In this document: positions 1 through 6,272 of the stretch, piece by piece
Numbering within the stretch: the first letter of the stretch is position 1
Layout of the letters: the number at the start of each line of letters is the position of its first letter
Assembly (NCBI GenBank): GCA_902766325.1
Contig: CACXDF010000141.1
Span: 1 to 9,158, forward strand
Length of the DNA: 9,158 nucleotides
From: an uncultured Eubacteriales bacterium
GTDB lineage: Bacteria; Bacillota; Clostridia; Christensenellales; DTU072
Direction of reading: 5' to 3'
Notes under the pieces: generated by a model
What the model saw: only the letters and a program-made list of their open reading frames with translations
Told to the model about the DNA's origin: nothing
The model's database searches: none
Program-made: the position numbers and the translations under genes

Positions 1-513
1 AGCGCCCGAAAAGGCGGGAACACCGATCTGTTGGTCGAGAGTTTTACGGCCGGCGTACCAAAAGGGATCGACGTGGAAACCATTCGAGTGAGCGACTTCA
101 ACGTCCGGCCTTGCAGAGGTTGTAACGCCTGTAAAGAAAGTGAAACGGGACGCTGCGTCGTGCACGACGATATGATGTTCTTTTGGGAAAAACTGTCCAA
201 AGCCGACGTTCTTATCATAGCTTCTCCCGTTTATTTTTATGGTGTAAGCGCGACGTTAAAGACGGTAATAGACCGTTTGCACGCGCCCGCGCGCGTCGAA
301 TTGCCGATAAAAAAACTCGGACTTTTATTGGTCGCGGCTTCTTCCGACCCGACCGTTTTCGACCCGATCAAATCGCAGTACGAAAAGATACTTTCTTATT
401 TCAAATTGAAAAACGTGGGCATCGTCTGTATAGGCGGCGTGGAAAAACCGGGCGACGCCAAAGGCAGTCCACTCCTTGCCGAAGCGAAAAAAATGGGTGA
501 TCTCATTGAGTAA
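1..513 (+). CDS. Flavodoxin-fold NAD(P)H-dependent oxidoreductase, iron-sulfur flavoprotein-like (5' end cut off)
   Basis: The frame is open from base 1, so the start lies outside the window. A TTG at 31 is not the start, because the codons before it already encode a conserved phosphate loop (SARKGGNTD, normally preceded by G-S). Probably only about 8-12 N-terminal residues are missing. Counting from the first codon in the window, four cysteines at 38, 41, 44 and 52 form a CX2CX2CX7C cluster. This resembles the compact 4Fe-4S motif of archaeal/clostridial iron-sulfur flavoproteins. The segment SPVYFYGVSA (75-84) matches the FMN-contacting loop of the NADPH-dependent FMN reductase/flavodoxin-like fold. 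The expected role is a cytosolic FMN protein doing redox chemistry; the substrate is unknown. The stop codon overlaps the next gene. It has no evident link to histidine synthesis. The family call is firm, and the Fe-S cluster is inferred from the motif alone. Confidence 0.85.
   Translation, partial: SARKGGNTDLLVESFTAGVPKGIDVETIRVSDFNVRPCRGCNACKESETGRCVVHDDMMFFWEKLSKADVLIIASPVYFYGVSATLKTVIDRLHAPARVELPIKKLGLLLVAASSDPTVFDPIKSQYEKILSYFKLKNVGIVCIGGVEKPGDAKGSPLLAEAKKMGDLIE
496..500 (+). promoter_or_regulatory. Probable ribosome binding site that decides the SGNH hydrolase start
   Basis: GGTGA matches the 3' half of the AGGAGGTGA consensus and lies 5 bases before TTG 506. A competing site, AAGGG at 515-519, lies 4 bases before ATG 524. 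I prefer TTG 506 because it keeps two lysines ahead of the membrane segment, as an N-in/C-out anchor needs. The upstream TTG 476 and GTG 497 have no comparable ribosome binding site. Confidence 0.4.
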
Positions 514-1273
514 TAAGGGAAAAATGGTCGCTCTCGTCTCCGTCTCGGTCGCATTGATCGCGCTCATCCTCATAGGAACTATAATAAGCGTCGCGCAAAA
601 AATAAAAGAGCGCGACGTTTCCTCGATTCCCGGAAACGCGAAAGAATACGACCTGACTGCGGTGGAAATGCAAGAGCCGTCCGTTTTGACAGGCAAAAAT
701 ATTCTTTTTCTCGGTTCCTCCGTCACACTCGGCACCGCCTCGGGCGGAGTATCTTTTGCGGACTATATCGCGAAGAGAAACGGCGCTACGTACGTTAAGG
801 AAGCGGTGGGAGGCACTACGCTCGCCAGTGGAAAGAACTCTTATTTGCGTAGGTTGAAAACGGTCGAAGCCGAAAAGTTCGATCTGTTCGTTTGTCAGTT
901 GTCCACCAACGACGCGAACGGAAAGAAGCCGCTCGGTTCGATCGACGACAAAATGGATAATACCGTTTCGGGCGCGATAAACGCCATTGTATCTTACGTA
1001 AGAGAAAAGTGGGATTGTCCTATCGTTTTTTATACGAACGCCTATTTTGAAAGCGACCCTTACGCCGCGATGGTAAAAAGACTGGAAGAACTTGCCGAAA
1101 AGGACGATTTCGGCGTGATCGACTTATATACGGACACCGTTTTTAACGATATCGACAAAGAACAAAAAAATCTGTTTATGGCGGACGATGTACATCCAAC
1201 CCGGGCGGGATACCTTTGTTGGTGGACGCCGAGGATGGAAGAATACCTGAAATCGTATTTGAAGGTTCGATAA
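506..1273 (+). CDS. Membrane-anchored SGNH/GDSL-type hydrolase
   Basis: From TTG 506 the product is 255 residues. Residues about 7-29 form a hydrophobic helix after a short lysine-containing N-terminus, which suggests an uncleaved anchor or signal peptide with an extracellular catalytic domain. The SGNH blocks appear in order: GSSVT (Ser72 as nucleophile, a GDS variant), VGG (101-103) for the Gly oxyanion block, STND (Asn135) for the Asn block, and DDVH with Asp227 and His230 as the Asp-x-x-His pair. The family comprises esterases, lipases and carbohydrate or peptidoglycan deacetylases; the substrate here cannot be told. The gene overlaps the flavoprotein stop by 8 bases, so the two are probably co-transcribed. 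There is no clear terminator before the his promoter. The start is uncertain: TTG 476, GTG 497 and ATG 524 are alternatives. Family assignment is strong. Confidence 0.85.
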   Translation: MSNKGKMVALVSVSVALIALILIGTIISVAQKIKERDVSSIPGNAKEYDLTAVEMQEPSVLTGKNILFLGSSVTLGTASGGVSFADYIAKRNGATYVKEAVGGTTLASGKNSYLRRLKTVEAEKFDLFVCQLSTNDANGKKPLGSIDDKMDNTVSGAINAIVSYVREKWDCPIVFYTNAYFESDPYAAMVKRLEELAEKDDFGVIDLYTDTVFNDIDKEQKNLFMADDVHPTRAGYLCWWTPRMEEYLKSYLKVR

Positions 1274-1318
1274 AAAATCTTTTTTGGCAATATTTTTTTC
1301 TGAAAAGCCCTTGAATGC

Positions 1319-1347
1319 TTGACGAGGGCGCTTTACCGTGCTAAAAT
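1319..1347 (+). promoter_or_regulatory. Sigma-A type promoter of the histidine operon
   Basis: The -35 box TTGACG (1319-1324) and -10 box TAAAAT (1342-1347) each match the consensus at five of six bases. They are separated by exactly 17 bases. A TG at 1339-1340, one base before the -10, makes it an extended -10 promoter. The predicted start is near 1353-1355, which leaves a 5' leader of about 27 bases before the ATG at 1382. It lies directly before the regulator and nine his genes, with no other convincing promoter further down the operon. Confidence 0.8.
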
Positions 1348-1356
1348 GGTAAAGCG
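1329..1356 (+). promoter_or_regulatory. Palindromic operator overlapping the -10 box, candidate site for the TrpR-like regulator
   Basis: CGCTTTACC (1329-1337) and GGTAAAGCG (1348-1356) form a perfect 9-bp inverted repeat with a 10-base spacer. The spacer contains the whole -10 box and its TG extension. A protein bound here would block RNA polymerase, so repression is expected. TAAAGCG at 1350-1356 recurs at 1358-1364, a step of 8 bases, giving a third half-site. The adjacent gene encodes a TrpR-superfamily regulator, the natural candidate ligand-dependent repressor. Assigning this protein to this site is inference. An RNA hairpin is a less likely role, because the predicted transcription start lies in the right arm. 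Confidence 0.7.
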
Positions 1357-1368
1357 ATAAAGCGGAAC

Positions 1369-1374
1369 GGAGGT
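1369..1374 (+). promoter_or_regulatory. Ribosome binding site of the regulator gene
   Basis: GGAGGT lies 7 bases before ATG 1382. It is a strong match to the Shine-Dalgarno consensus and fixes the start of the first gene of the operon. Confidence 0.8.
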
Positions 1375-1381
1375 ATATTCC

Positions 1382-1666
1382 ATGGAAAAAAAGTATCTTG
1401 AATCGGCAAAAGACCTTTTCCAATCGATTATTGCGTTGGATTCGGTCGAAGAATGCGCGTCTTTTTTTGAAGATCTTTGTACGATAAAAGAGATCGAGGA
1501 TATGTCGCAACGCTTCGAGGTGGCAAAACTGTTGAAAGAGAAAAAGAGCTATAACGAAGTGTCGCTTCTTACCGGAGCCAGTACCGCGACCATCAGCCGC
1601 GTCAGTCGCTGTTTGCAGTACGGAGCGGGATATAAGACCGCCTTGTCCAAATTGGAGGAAGAATAA
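1382..1666 (+). CDS. yerC: YerC/YecD-family TrpR-related transcriptional regulator (HisR-like)
   Basis: The product is 94 residues, the usual size for the family. It shows the family pattern: an N-terminal helical segment with VEECASFFEDLCT (22-34), then the helix pair IEDMSQRFEVAKLL, then a helix-turn-helix at about 56-78 (SYNEVSLLTGASTATISRV). This is the TrpR-type DNA-binding fold, acting as a small dimeric cytosolic regulator. TrpR-family proteins of this kind have been proposed, under the name HisR, as histidine-responsive repressors of his operons in Gram-positive bacteria. Position supports that here: it is the first gene, right behind a palindromic promoter, and its TAA shares one base with the hisZ ATG. 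Histidine as co-repressor is inference, not visible in the sequence. The start is fixed by the ribosome binding site at 1369-1374. Family call strong, function likely. Confidence 0.9.
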   Translation: MEKKYLESAKDLFQSIIALDSVEECASFFEDLCTIKEIEDMSQRFEVAKLLKEKKSYNEVSLLTGASTATISRVSRCLQYGAGYKTALSKLEEE

Positions 1667-2715
1667 TGGTTTTTGCGGAAGAAACTGTTTCTAAATTGAG
1701 CGCCCTGTACGAGAGTTACGGGTACATGCGCTTTAAGATGAGTAAGTTCGAGGAGTACGATACGTACGTTAAGAACAAGAGCTTTCTTACGTCCGATAAC
1801 GTCATCACTTTTACCGACACCAACGGTAAGTTGATGGCTATGAAACCGGACGTTACGTTGTCCATCGTAAAGAGCAGTAAAGATGAAGCCGGTCAGACCA
1901 AAAAGGTCTATTATAACGAGAACGTATACCGTGTTTCCGGCGACAGTCACGCATTTAAAGAGATCATGCAGTCGGGGCTCGAGTGCATCGGCGACGTCGG
2001 TTTGTACGAGATATCCGAAGTTATTTCCATCGCGCTCGAAAGTCTGAAAAAGATCGCTTCTTGCTATGTTCTCGACCTGTCGCACCTCGGCATCATCGCC
2101 GCCGCTGTAGATGGGATCGGCGTAAGTAAAGACGGCCGCAAAAAACTTTTGGCTTGTTTCGGCAGCAAAAACGTATGCGGCGCCGAAGAGATCCTGGCGG
2201 AAGAGGGCGTTAACGAAAAGGACGCCGCCGTTATAATAAAACTGATGTCTTTTAGCGGAATTCCGTCCGTTGTTTTGCCTGAATTGCAAAAACTGTCAAA
2301 TGCCGAAATGGCGCCATATATCCAAGAATTGGAAACCATTTTGTCCGTTGTGGGAGACGAAAACGTGCGTATTGATTTTTCAGTCATCAATGATATGCGT
2401 TACTATAACGGCATTGTTTTTCAGGGCTTTGTTAAGGACGTGCCTAAGTGCGTTTTGTCCGGCGGACAGTATGATCCTCTTTTAAAGCAAATGCGTCGCA
2501 ATGCGAAAGCAATCGGCTTTGCCGTCTATCTGGACGAATTGAAAGAACCGGCTAAGCGCGGTACCGACGTAGACGTCGTCCTTCTTTTCAACGAAAAAAC
2601 GCCCATTAATAATATTTTCGAAGCGGCAAAATCGTTACGAGCCGCAGGGAAAAAGGTCATCGTCGAAAAGAGCGTTCCGCAGAATATCATCTACGGAGAA
2701 GTAGTCAAGTTATAA
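1666..2715 (+). CDS. hisZ: HisZ, ATP phosphoribosyltransferase regulatory subunit
   Basis: The 349-residue protein resembles the catalytic core of histidyl-tRNA synthetase. KPDVT (60-64) and VYYNENVYRVSG (81-92) correspond to class II motif 2, MQSGLECIG (101-109) follows, and LSGGQYDPLL (264-273) with AIGFAVYLDEL (282-292) is the motif 3 region. The synthetase's RGLDYYTG signature is replaced around MRYYNG (244-249), with the catalytic Arg lost, as expected for HisZ rather than an active synthetase. HisZ binds short-form HisG, is required for its activity, and carries histidine feedback inhibition. It is slightly short for the family. The last 50 residues look like part of an alpha/beta domain, possibly a remnant of the anticodon-binding domain. 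ATG 1666 overlaps the previous stop by one base, with GGAGGA (1654-1659) upstream. hisG follows after 17 bases. Confidence 0.92.
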   Translation: MVFAEETVSKLSALYESYGYMRFKMSKFEEYDTYVKNKSFLTSDNVITFTDTNGKLMAMKPDVTLSIVKSSKDEAGQTKKVYYNENVYRVSGDSHAFKEIMQSGLECIGDVGLYEISEVISIALESLKKIASCYVLDLSHLGIIAAAVDGIGVSKDGRKKLLACFGSKNVCGAEEILAEEGVNEKDAAVIIKLMSFSGIPSVVLPELQKLSNAEMAPYIQELETILSVVGDENVRIDFSVINDMRYYNGIVFQGFVKDVPKCVLSGGQYDPLLKQMRRNAKAIGFAVYLDELKEPAKRGTDVDVVLLFNEKTPINNIFEAAKSLRAAGKKVIVEKSVPQNIIYGEVVKL

Positions 2716-2732
2716 AATAAGGAAGTAAACAT

Positions 2733-3350
2733 ATGTTGAACGTAGCGTTGCCGAAAGGGCGTTTGGGAGAAAAAGTATACGGGATGTTCGAGAAAGCGGG
2801 ATACGAGTGTCCGTCCGTTCTCGAAAACAGCCGAAAGCTGATTTTTGAAAACGAAGAAAAAGGGGTGCGGTATTTTTGGGTCAAGCCGTCGGACGTAGCT
2901 ATCTACGTTGAGCGAGGAGCCGCCGATATCGGCGTCGCCGGAAAAGATATTTTGCTCGAATATAAGCCCGACGTTTACGAACTTCTCGATCTGAAAACGG
3001 GCGTGTGTCGTATGGCCGTCGCCGCGCCGAAGACTTTCCGCGACGATCCGACAAAGACCTTAAAAGTCGCCACAAAGTTTTCTGCCATCGCCGCCGATTA
3101 CTACGCCAAACAGGGCAGAGATATCGACATTATCCACCTGAACGGATCTATCGAGATCGCGCCTATTTTGCATCTCAGCGACGTTATCGTCGACATTGTC
3201 GAGACCGGAAAGACGCTGAAAGAGAACGATCTCGAAGTAATCGACACCGTAGTACCCATCAGCGCGCGACTGATCGCCAATAAGTCGGCCTATAAATTCA
3301 ACGCGTCTACGATCGAAGAGATCACTCGAAAAATAAGAGAGCTTATTTAG
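2733..3350 (+). CDS. hisG: HisG, ATP phosphoribosyltransferase catalytic subunit (short form)
   Basis: This enzyme performs the first committed step, ATP plus PRPP giving phosphoribosyl-ATP. The 205 residues match the short HisG class, which lacks the C-terminal regulatory domain and depends on HisZ, encoded just upstream. Visible family motifs are LNVALPKGRLG (2-12) at the N-terminus, SDVAIYVERGAADIGVAGKD (53-72), and the PRPP-binding loop DVIVDIVETGKTL (150-162). The start is supported by AAGGAAG (2719-2725), 7 bases before ATG 2733. The TAG stop overlaps the ribosome binding site of hisD (TAGGAG), so translation of the two is probably coupled. Confidence 0.96.
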   Translation: MLNVALPKGRLGEKVYGMFEKAGYECPSVLENSRKLIFENEEKGVRYFWVKPSDVAIYVERGAADIGVAGKDILLEYKPDVYELLDLKTGVCRMAVAAPKTFRDDPTKTLKVATKFSAIAADYYAKQGRDIDIIHLNGSIEIAPILHLSDVIVDIVETGKTLKENDLEVIDTVVPISARLIANKSAYKFNASTIEEITRKIRELI

Positions 3351-3358
3351 GAGCAAAA

Positions 3359-4627
3359 ATGAAAACAGTAAACGAAAAAGAGTTTTTTACTTTACAGAAA
3401 ACGGAAGAAGCCGCAAGAAACAAGTTTGTCGCGGAAACGGTATCCGAAATAATAAGTAACGTACGCCAAAACGGAGATTCCGCTTTGATTGAGTATGCAA
3501 AAAAGTTTGATAAGGCCGAACTTTCTTCTCTTCTCGTTACCGAAAAAGAGATCGAAGACGCCTTTGAGAAGGTGCCGAAAAAGTTTATTAAAGTGCTTTT
3601 GAAATCGGCTAAGAATATCCGTGCTTTTCATAGTAAGCAAGTAAGGAAAGGTTTTTCTTACAAGCAGGGCGAAAACGTTATCGGACAAAAGATCATTCCC
3701 ATCGAAAGAGCGGGATTATACGTGCCGGGCGGTACGGCGGCCTATCCGTCCACCGTTTTAATGGACGCTATCCCGGCCAAGATCGCCGGTTGCAAAGAAG
3801 TGTGCATTGCCACGCCGCCTCAAAAAGACGGTACCATAAACGCCGTTATCCTGGCGGCGGCTAAGATCGCCGGGGTGGATAAGGTATATAAAATGGGCGG
3901 CGCCCAAGCGATCGCAGCGCTCGCTTACGGCACCGAGACGGTCAAGAAAGTCGATAAGATCGTCGGCCCGGGTAACGTGTTCGTAGCCGAAGCCAAGCGT
4001 CAGGTATACGGCGTCGTCTCCATCGATATGATCGCCGGTCCGAGCGAGATCACCGTTCTTGCGGACGAAAAGTCCGATCCTAAGTTCGTTGCGGCCGATC
4101 TTCTTTCTCAAGCGGAACACGATAAGAACGCACGCGCCATTCTTATTACTCCGTCGGAAGCCTTAGCGAAAGCCGTTTCCGCCGAAGTGGAGCGTCAATT
4201 GGAAGAATTGAAGCGGGAAGAGATCGCGTCCGCTTCGATCGAAAATAACGGATACATCGTTCTCGTAAAAGACATGAAAGAAGGTCTGGTCGTCGCCAAT
4301 AAGATAGCGCCGGAGCACCTTGAGATATGCGCCGACGATCCATTTAGTTATCTCGACGGCGTTTTGAACGCCGGTTCCGTTTTTCTCGGACGGTACTGTC
4401 CGGAAGCGCTGGGCGACTACTTTGCCGGCCCCAATCACACGCTTCCTACCAGCGGCACGGCTCGCTTTTCCAGTCCGCTGTCCGTGGACGACTTTATTAA
4501 AAAGACGCAGTTTACCTACTACGGAGAGAAATCTTTTAAGAAAGTAGCAAAGGATATCGCTTATTTTGCGACCAAAGAGGGGCTGACCGCGCACGCGAGG
4601 AGCGCTCTTATCAGAACGGAGGAATAA
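3359..4627 (+). CDS. hisD: HisD, histidinol dehydrogenase
   Basis: It catalyses the last two steps, NAD-dependent oxidation of L-histidinol via histidinal to L-histidine, as a zinc homodimer. The 422 residues are normal for the family. Conserved segments include YVPGGTAAYPSTVLM (121-135), GGAQAIAALAYGT (180-192), VGPGN (202-206) and GPSEITVLAD (227-236). Predicted zinc ligands are Gln251 and His254 (SQAEHD), Asp353 (GDYFAG) and His412 (TAHARSALIR). The catalytic Glu-His pair is 319-320 (APEHLE). All sit a constant 7-8 residues earlier than in the E. coli enzyme, so the active site looks intact. It starts 8 bases after the hisG stop and its TAA shares one base with the hisC ATG. Confidence 0.97.
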   Translation: MKTVNEKEFFTLQKTEEAARNKFVAETVSEIISNVRQNGDSALIEYAKKFDKAELSSLLVTEKEIEDAFEKVPKKFIKVLLKSAKNIRAFHSKQVRKGFSYKQGENVIGQKIIPIERAGLYVPGGTAAYPSTVLMDAIPAKIAGCKEVCIATPPQKDGTINAVILAAAKIAGVDKVYKMGGAQAIAALAYGTETVKKVDKIVGPGNVFVAEAKRQVYGVVSIDMIAGPSEITVLADEKSDPKFVAADLLSQAEHDKNARAILITPSEALAKAVSAEVERQLEELKREEIASASIENNGYIVLVKDMKEGLVVANKIAPEHLEICADDPFSYLDGVLNAGSVFLGRYCPEALGDYFAGPNHTLPTSGTARFSSPLSVDDFIKKTQFTYYGEKSFKKVAKDIAYFATKEGLTAHARSALIRTEE

Positions 4628-5688
4628 TGAGCGGATTTTTGGACGACAGGTACGGTTCTTTACTCCCCTATACGCCGGGAGAACAGCCGAAGACGAACGA
4701 TCTTATTAAATTGAATACCAACGAATCGCCTTTTCCGCCTTCGCAAAAAGCTATTGAAGAAGCGGAAAAAGAACTACGGCGATCCAATCTTTATCCCGAT
4801 CCCGAATGCGTCGCCTTGCGCGAAAAGTTCGCCGAGGTATTGGGAAACGGACTTACCAAAGAAAATATCTTCGTCGGTAACGGTTCGGACGAGGTGCTCT
4901 TTTTTGCGTTCAGCGCCTATAAAAAAAGAGGTATCGCGTTCCCCGATATCACGTACGGGTTTTATCCCGTTTACGCGCAGATCACGGGCGCAAGCTATAA
5001 AGAGATACCGCTCGGCGATGACTTTTCGGTAGACGTAGACGGGCTTATCGAACAAAAAGGAACGATCGTCGTCGCCAATCCCAACGCGCCTACGGGTATG
5101 GTCTTAGCGAAAAGCGAGATCGTCCGTATGCTCGAGAGTGACCCGAGCAGAGTGGTGATCGTCGACGAAGCGTACGTCGATTTCGGCGGAGACAGTTGCG
5201 TCGATCTGATCGGAAAGTACAAAAACTTACTCGTTACGCAGACTTTTTCCAAGTCGCGTTCCCTTGCCGGAGCAAGACTGGGATTCGGTATCGCCGACAA
5301 GGAGATCGTGCGCGACTTGAACCTGCTTAAATACTCTTTTAATCCGTATAACATCAACCGCGCCACGCTTGCGCTGGGGACGGGGGTTCTTTTTGACGAA
5401 GAATACACGAAAAAGAACTGCCGCGAAGTTATGTCGGTCAGAGAGTATACCCGCGAGGAACTGGAAAAACTGGGCTTTACCGTGCTCGACTCCCGCGCAA
5501 ACTTTCTTTTTGCCGCGCATAAGTCGGTAACGGGAAAAGAAGTGTACGAGAAATTGAAGAACAAGAAAATACTGGTGCGGTATTTCGATAAGGATAGATT
5601 GCGCCCCTTCGTGCGTATCACGATCGGAAGCAAGGCGCAAATGGAAAAAATGATCGAAGAAATAAAAAATATTACGGAGGAAGCATGA
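4627..5688 (+). CDS. hisC: HisC, histidinol-phosphate aminotransferase
   Basis: This PLP-dependent fold type I transaminase converts imidazole acetol phosphate to histidinol phosphate with glutamate. The 353 residues are typical. LNTNESPFPPS (29-39) is the substrate-binding N-terminal motif. GNGSDE (84-89) contacts the cofactor phosphate, NPNAPTG (151-157) holds the PLP-binding Asn, and DEAYVDF (180-186) holds the Asp facing the pyridine nitrogen. TFSKSRSLAGARLGF (206-220) contains the Schiff-base Lys209. RITIG (330-334) carries the C-terminal carboxylate-binding Arg. GGAGG at 4618-4622 lies 4 bases before ATG 4627. Start and stop overlap the flanking genes by 1 and 4 bases, so it is tightly coupled in the operon. 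Related aromatic aminotransferases exist, but the context settles HisC. Confidence 0.95.
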   Translation: MSGFLDDRYGSLLPYTPGEQPKTNDLIKLNTNESPFPPSQKAIEEAEKELRRSNLYPDPECVALREKFAEVLGNGLTKENIFVGNGSDEVLFFAFSAYKKRGIAFPDITYGFYPVYAQITGASYKEIPLGDDFSVDVDGLIEQKGTIVVANPNAPTGMVLAKSEIVRMLESDPSRVVIVDEAYVDFGGDSCVDLIGKYKNLLVTQTFSKSRSLAGARLGFGIADKEIVRDLNLLKYSFNPYNINRATLALGTGVLFDEEYTKKNCREVMSVREYTREELEKLGFTVLDSRANFLFAAHKSVTGKEVYEKLKNKKILVRYFDKDRLRPFVRITIGSKAQMEKMIEEIKNITEEA

Positions 5689-6272
5689 GAACAGCGGAAA
5701 TCAATCGTAATACGGCGGAGACGAAAATAGCGCTCCGTCTTAACGTCGACGGAAAAGGAAAGTCGGAGATCGATACCGGGTGCGGCTTTTTGGATCATAT
5801 GTTGACGCTTTTTGCCAAGCACGGGCGGTTCGACCTGGCCGTAAAATGCAAGGGCGATACCAACGTCGATTATCATCACACCGTAGAAGATATCGGCATT
5901 GCGCTCGGATCCGCATTTAAAACGGCTCTCGGTAACAAGGCCGGTATCACACGTTACGGCGATACCGTTCTTCCGATGGACGAAGCTCTCGTTTTGTCTG
6001 CGGTCGATTTTTCCGGTCGTAGTTACCTTGGATACGATCTTAGTGGCCTTACCGAAAAAGTAGGCGACTTCGATACGGAACTTGCAGAAGAATTCTGGTG
6101 GGGGTTCGTGCGTAACGCCGAGTGTTCGCTCCACATCCGGAGTCTTGCCGGCAAGAACACGCACCACGTTATAGAAGGCGCGTTCAAGTCCGTTGCGCGT
6201 ACGCTCAGAGACGCCGTTAAGATCGATGAAGAGTTGCAAGGTGAGATCCCTTCGACCAAAGGAGTATTGTAA
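5685..6272 (+). CDS. hisB: HisB, imidazoleglycerol-phosphate dehydratase (monofunctional)
   Basis: It dehydrates imidazole glycerol phosphate to imidazole acetol phosphate, as a Mn-dependent oligomer. The 195 residues contain both halves of the internally repeated fold. FLDHML (35-40) and YHHTVED (63-69) supply His38, His64, His65 and Glu68. HHVIEGAFK (160-168) supplies the second His-His-x-x-x-Glu set. The C-terminus ends in the conserved PSTKG segment. No N-terminal HAD phosphatase domain is present, so this is not the bifunctional enterobacterial type and does not remove phosphate from histidinol phosphate. ATG 5685 overlaps the hisC TGA by 4 bases, with GGAGG at 5676-5680. hisH begins immediately after its stop. 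Confidence 0.97.
   Translation: MRTAEINRNTAETKIALRLNVDGKGKSEIDTGCGFLDHMLTLFAKHGRFDLAVKCKGDTNVDYHHTVEDIGIALGSAFKTALGNKAGITRYGDTVLPMDEALVLSAVDFSGRSYLGYDLSGLTEKVGDFDTELAEEFWWGFVRNAECSLHIRSLAGKNTHHVIEGAFKSVARTLRDAVKIDEELQGEIPSTKGVL

Noticed and set aside
183..500. Second plus-strand frame inside the flavoprotein gene
   Set aside because: It is arginine-rich out-of-frame translation with no family features, and the overlapping frame carries all the conserved motifs.
1272..1285. AAAAAA-TC-TTTTTT palindrome after the SGNH hydrolase stop as a terminator
   Set aside because: The stem is only six A-T pairs with a two-base loop, too weak to terminate. The nearby AAAGCCC/GGGCGCTTT pairing is imperfect and is not followed by T residues.
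1549..2289. Minus-strand 246-codon open frame across yerC and hisZ
   Set aside because: Antisense shadow of two well-supported genes, with no recognisable motif.
2713..2718. TAAAAT at the hisZ-hisG junction as an internal promoter
   Set aside because: No -35-like hexamer lies at a suitable distance upstream. The sequence comes from the hisZ stop codon and an A-rich ribosome binding region.
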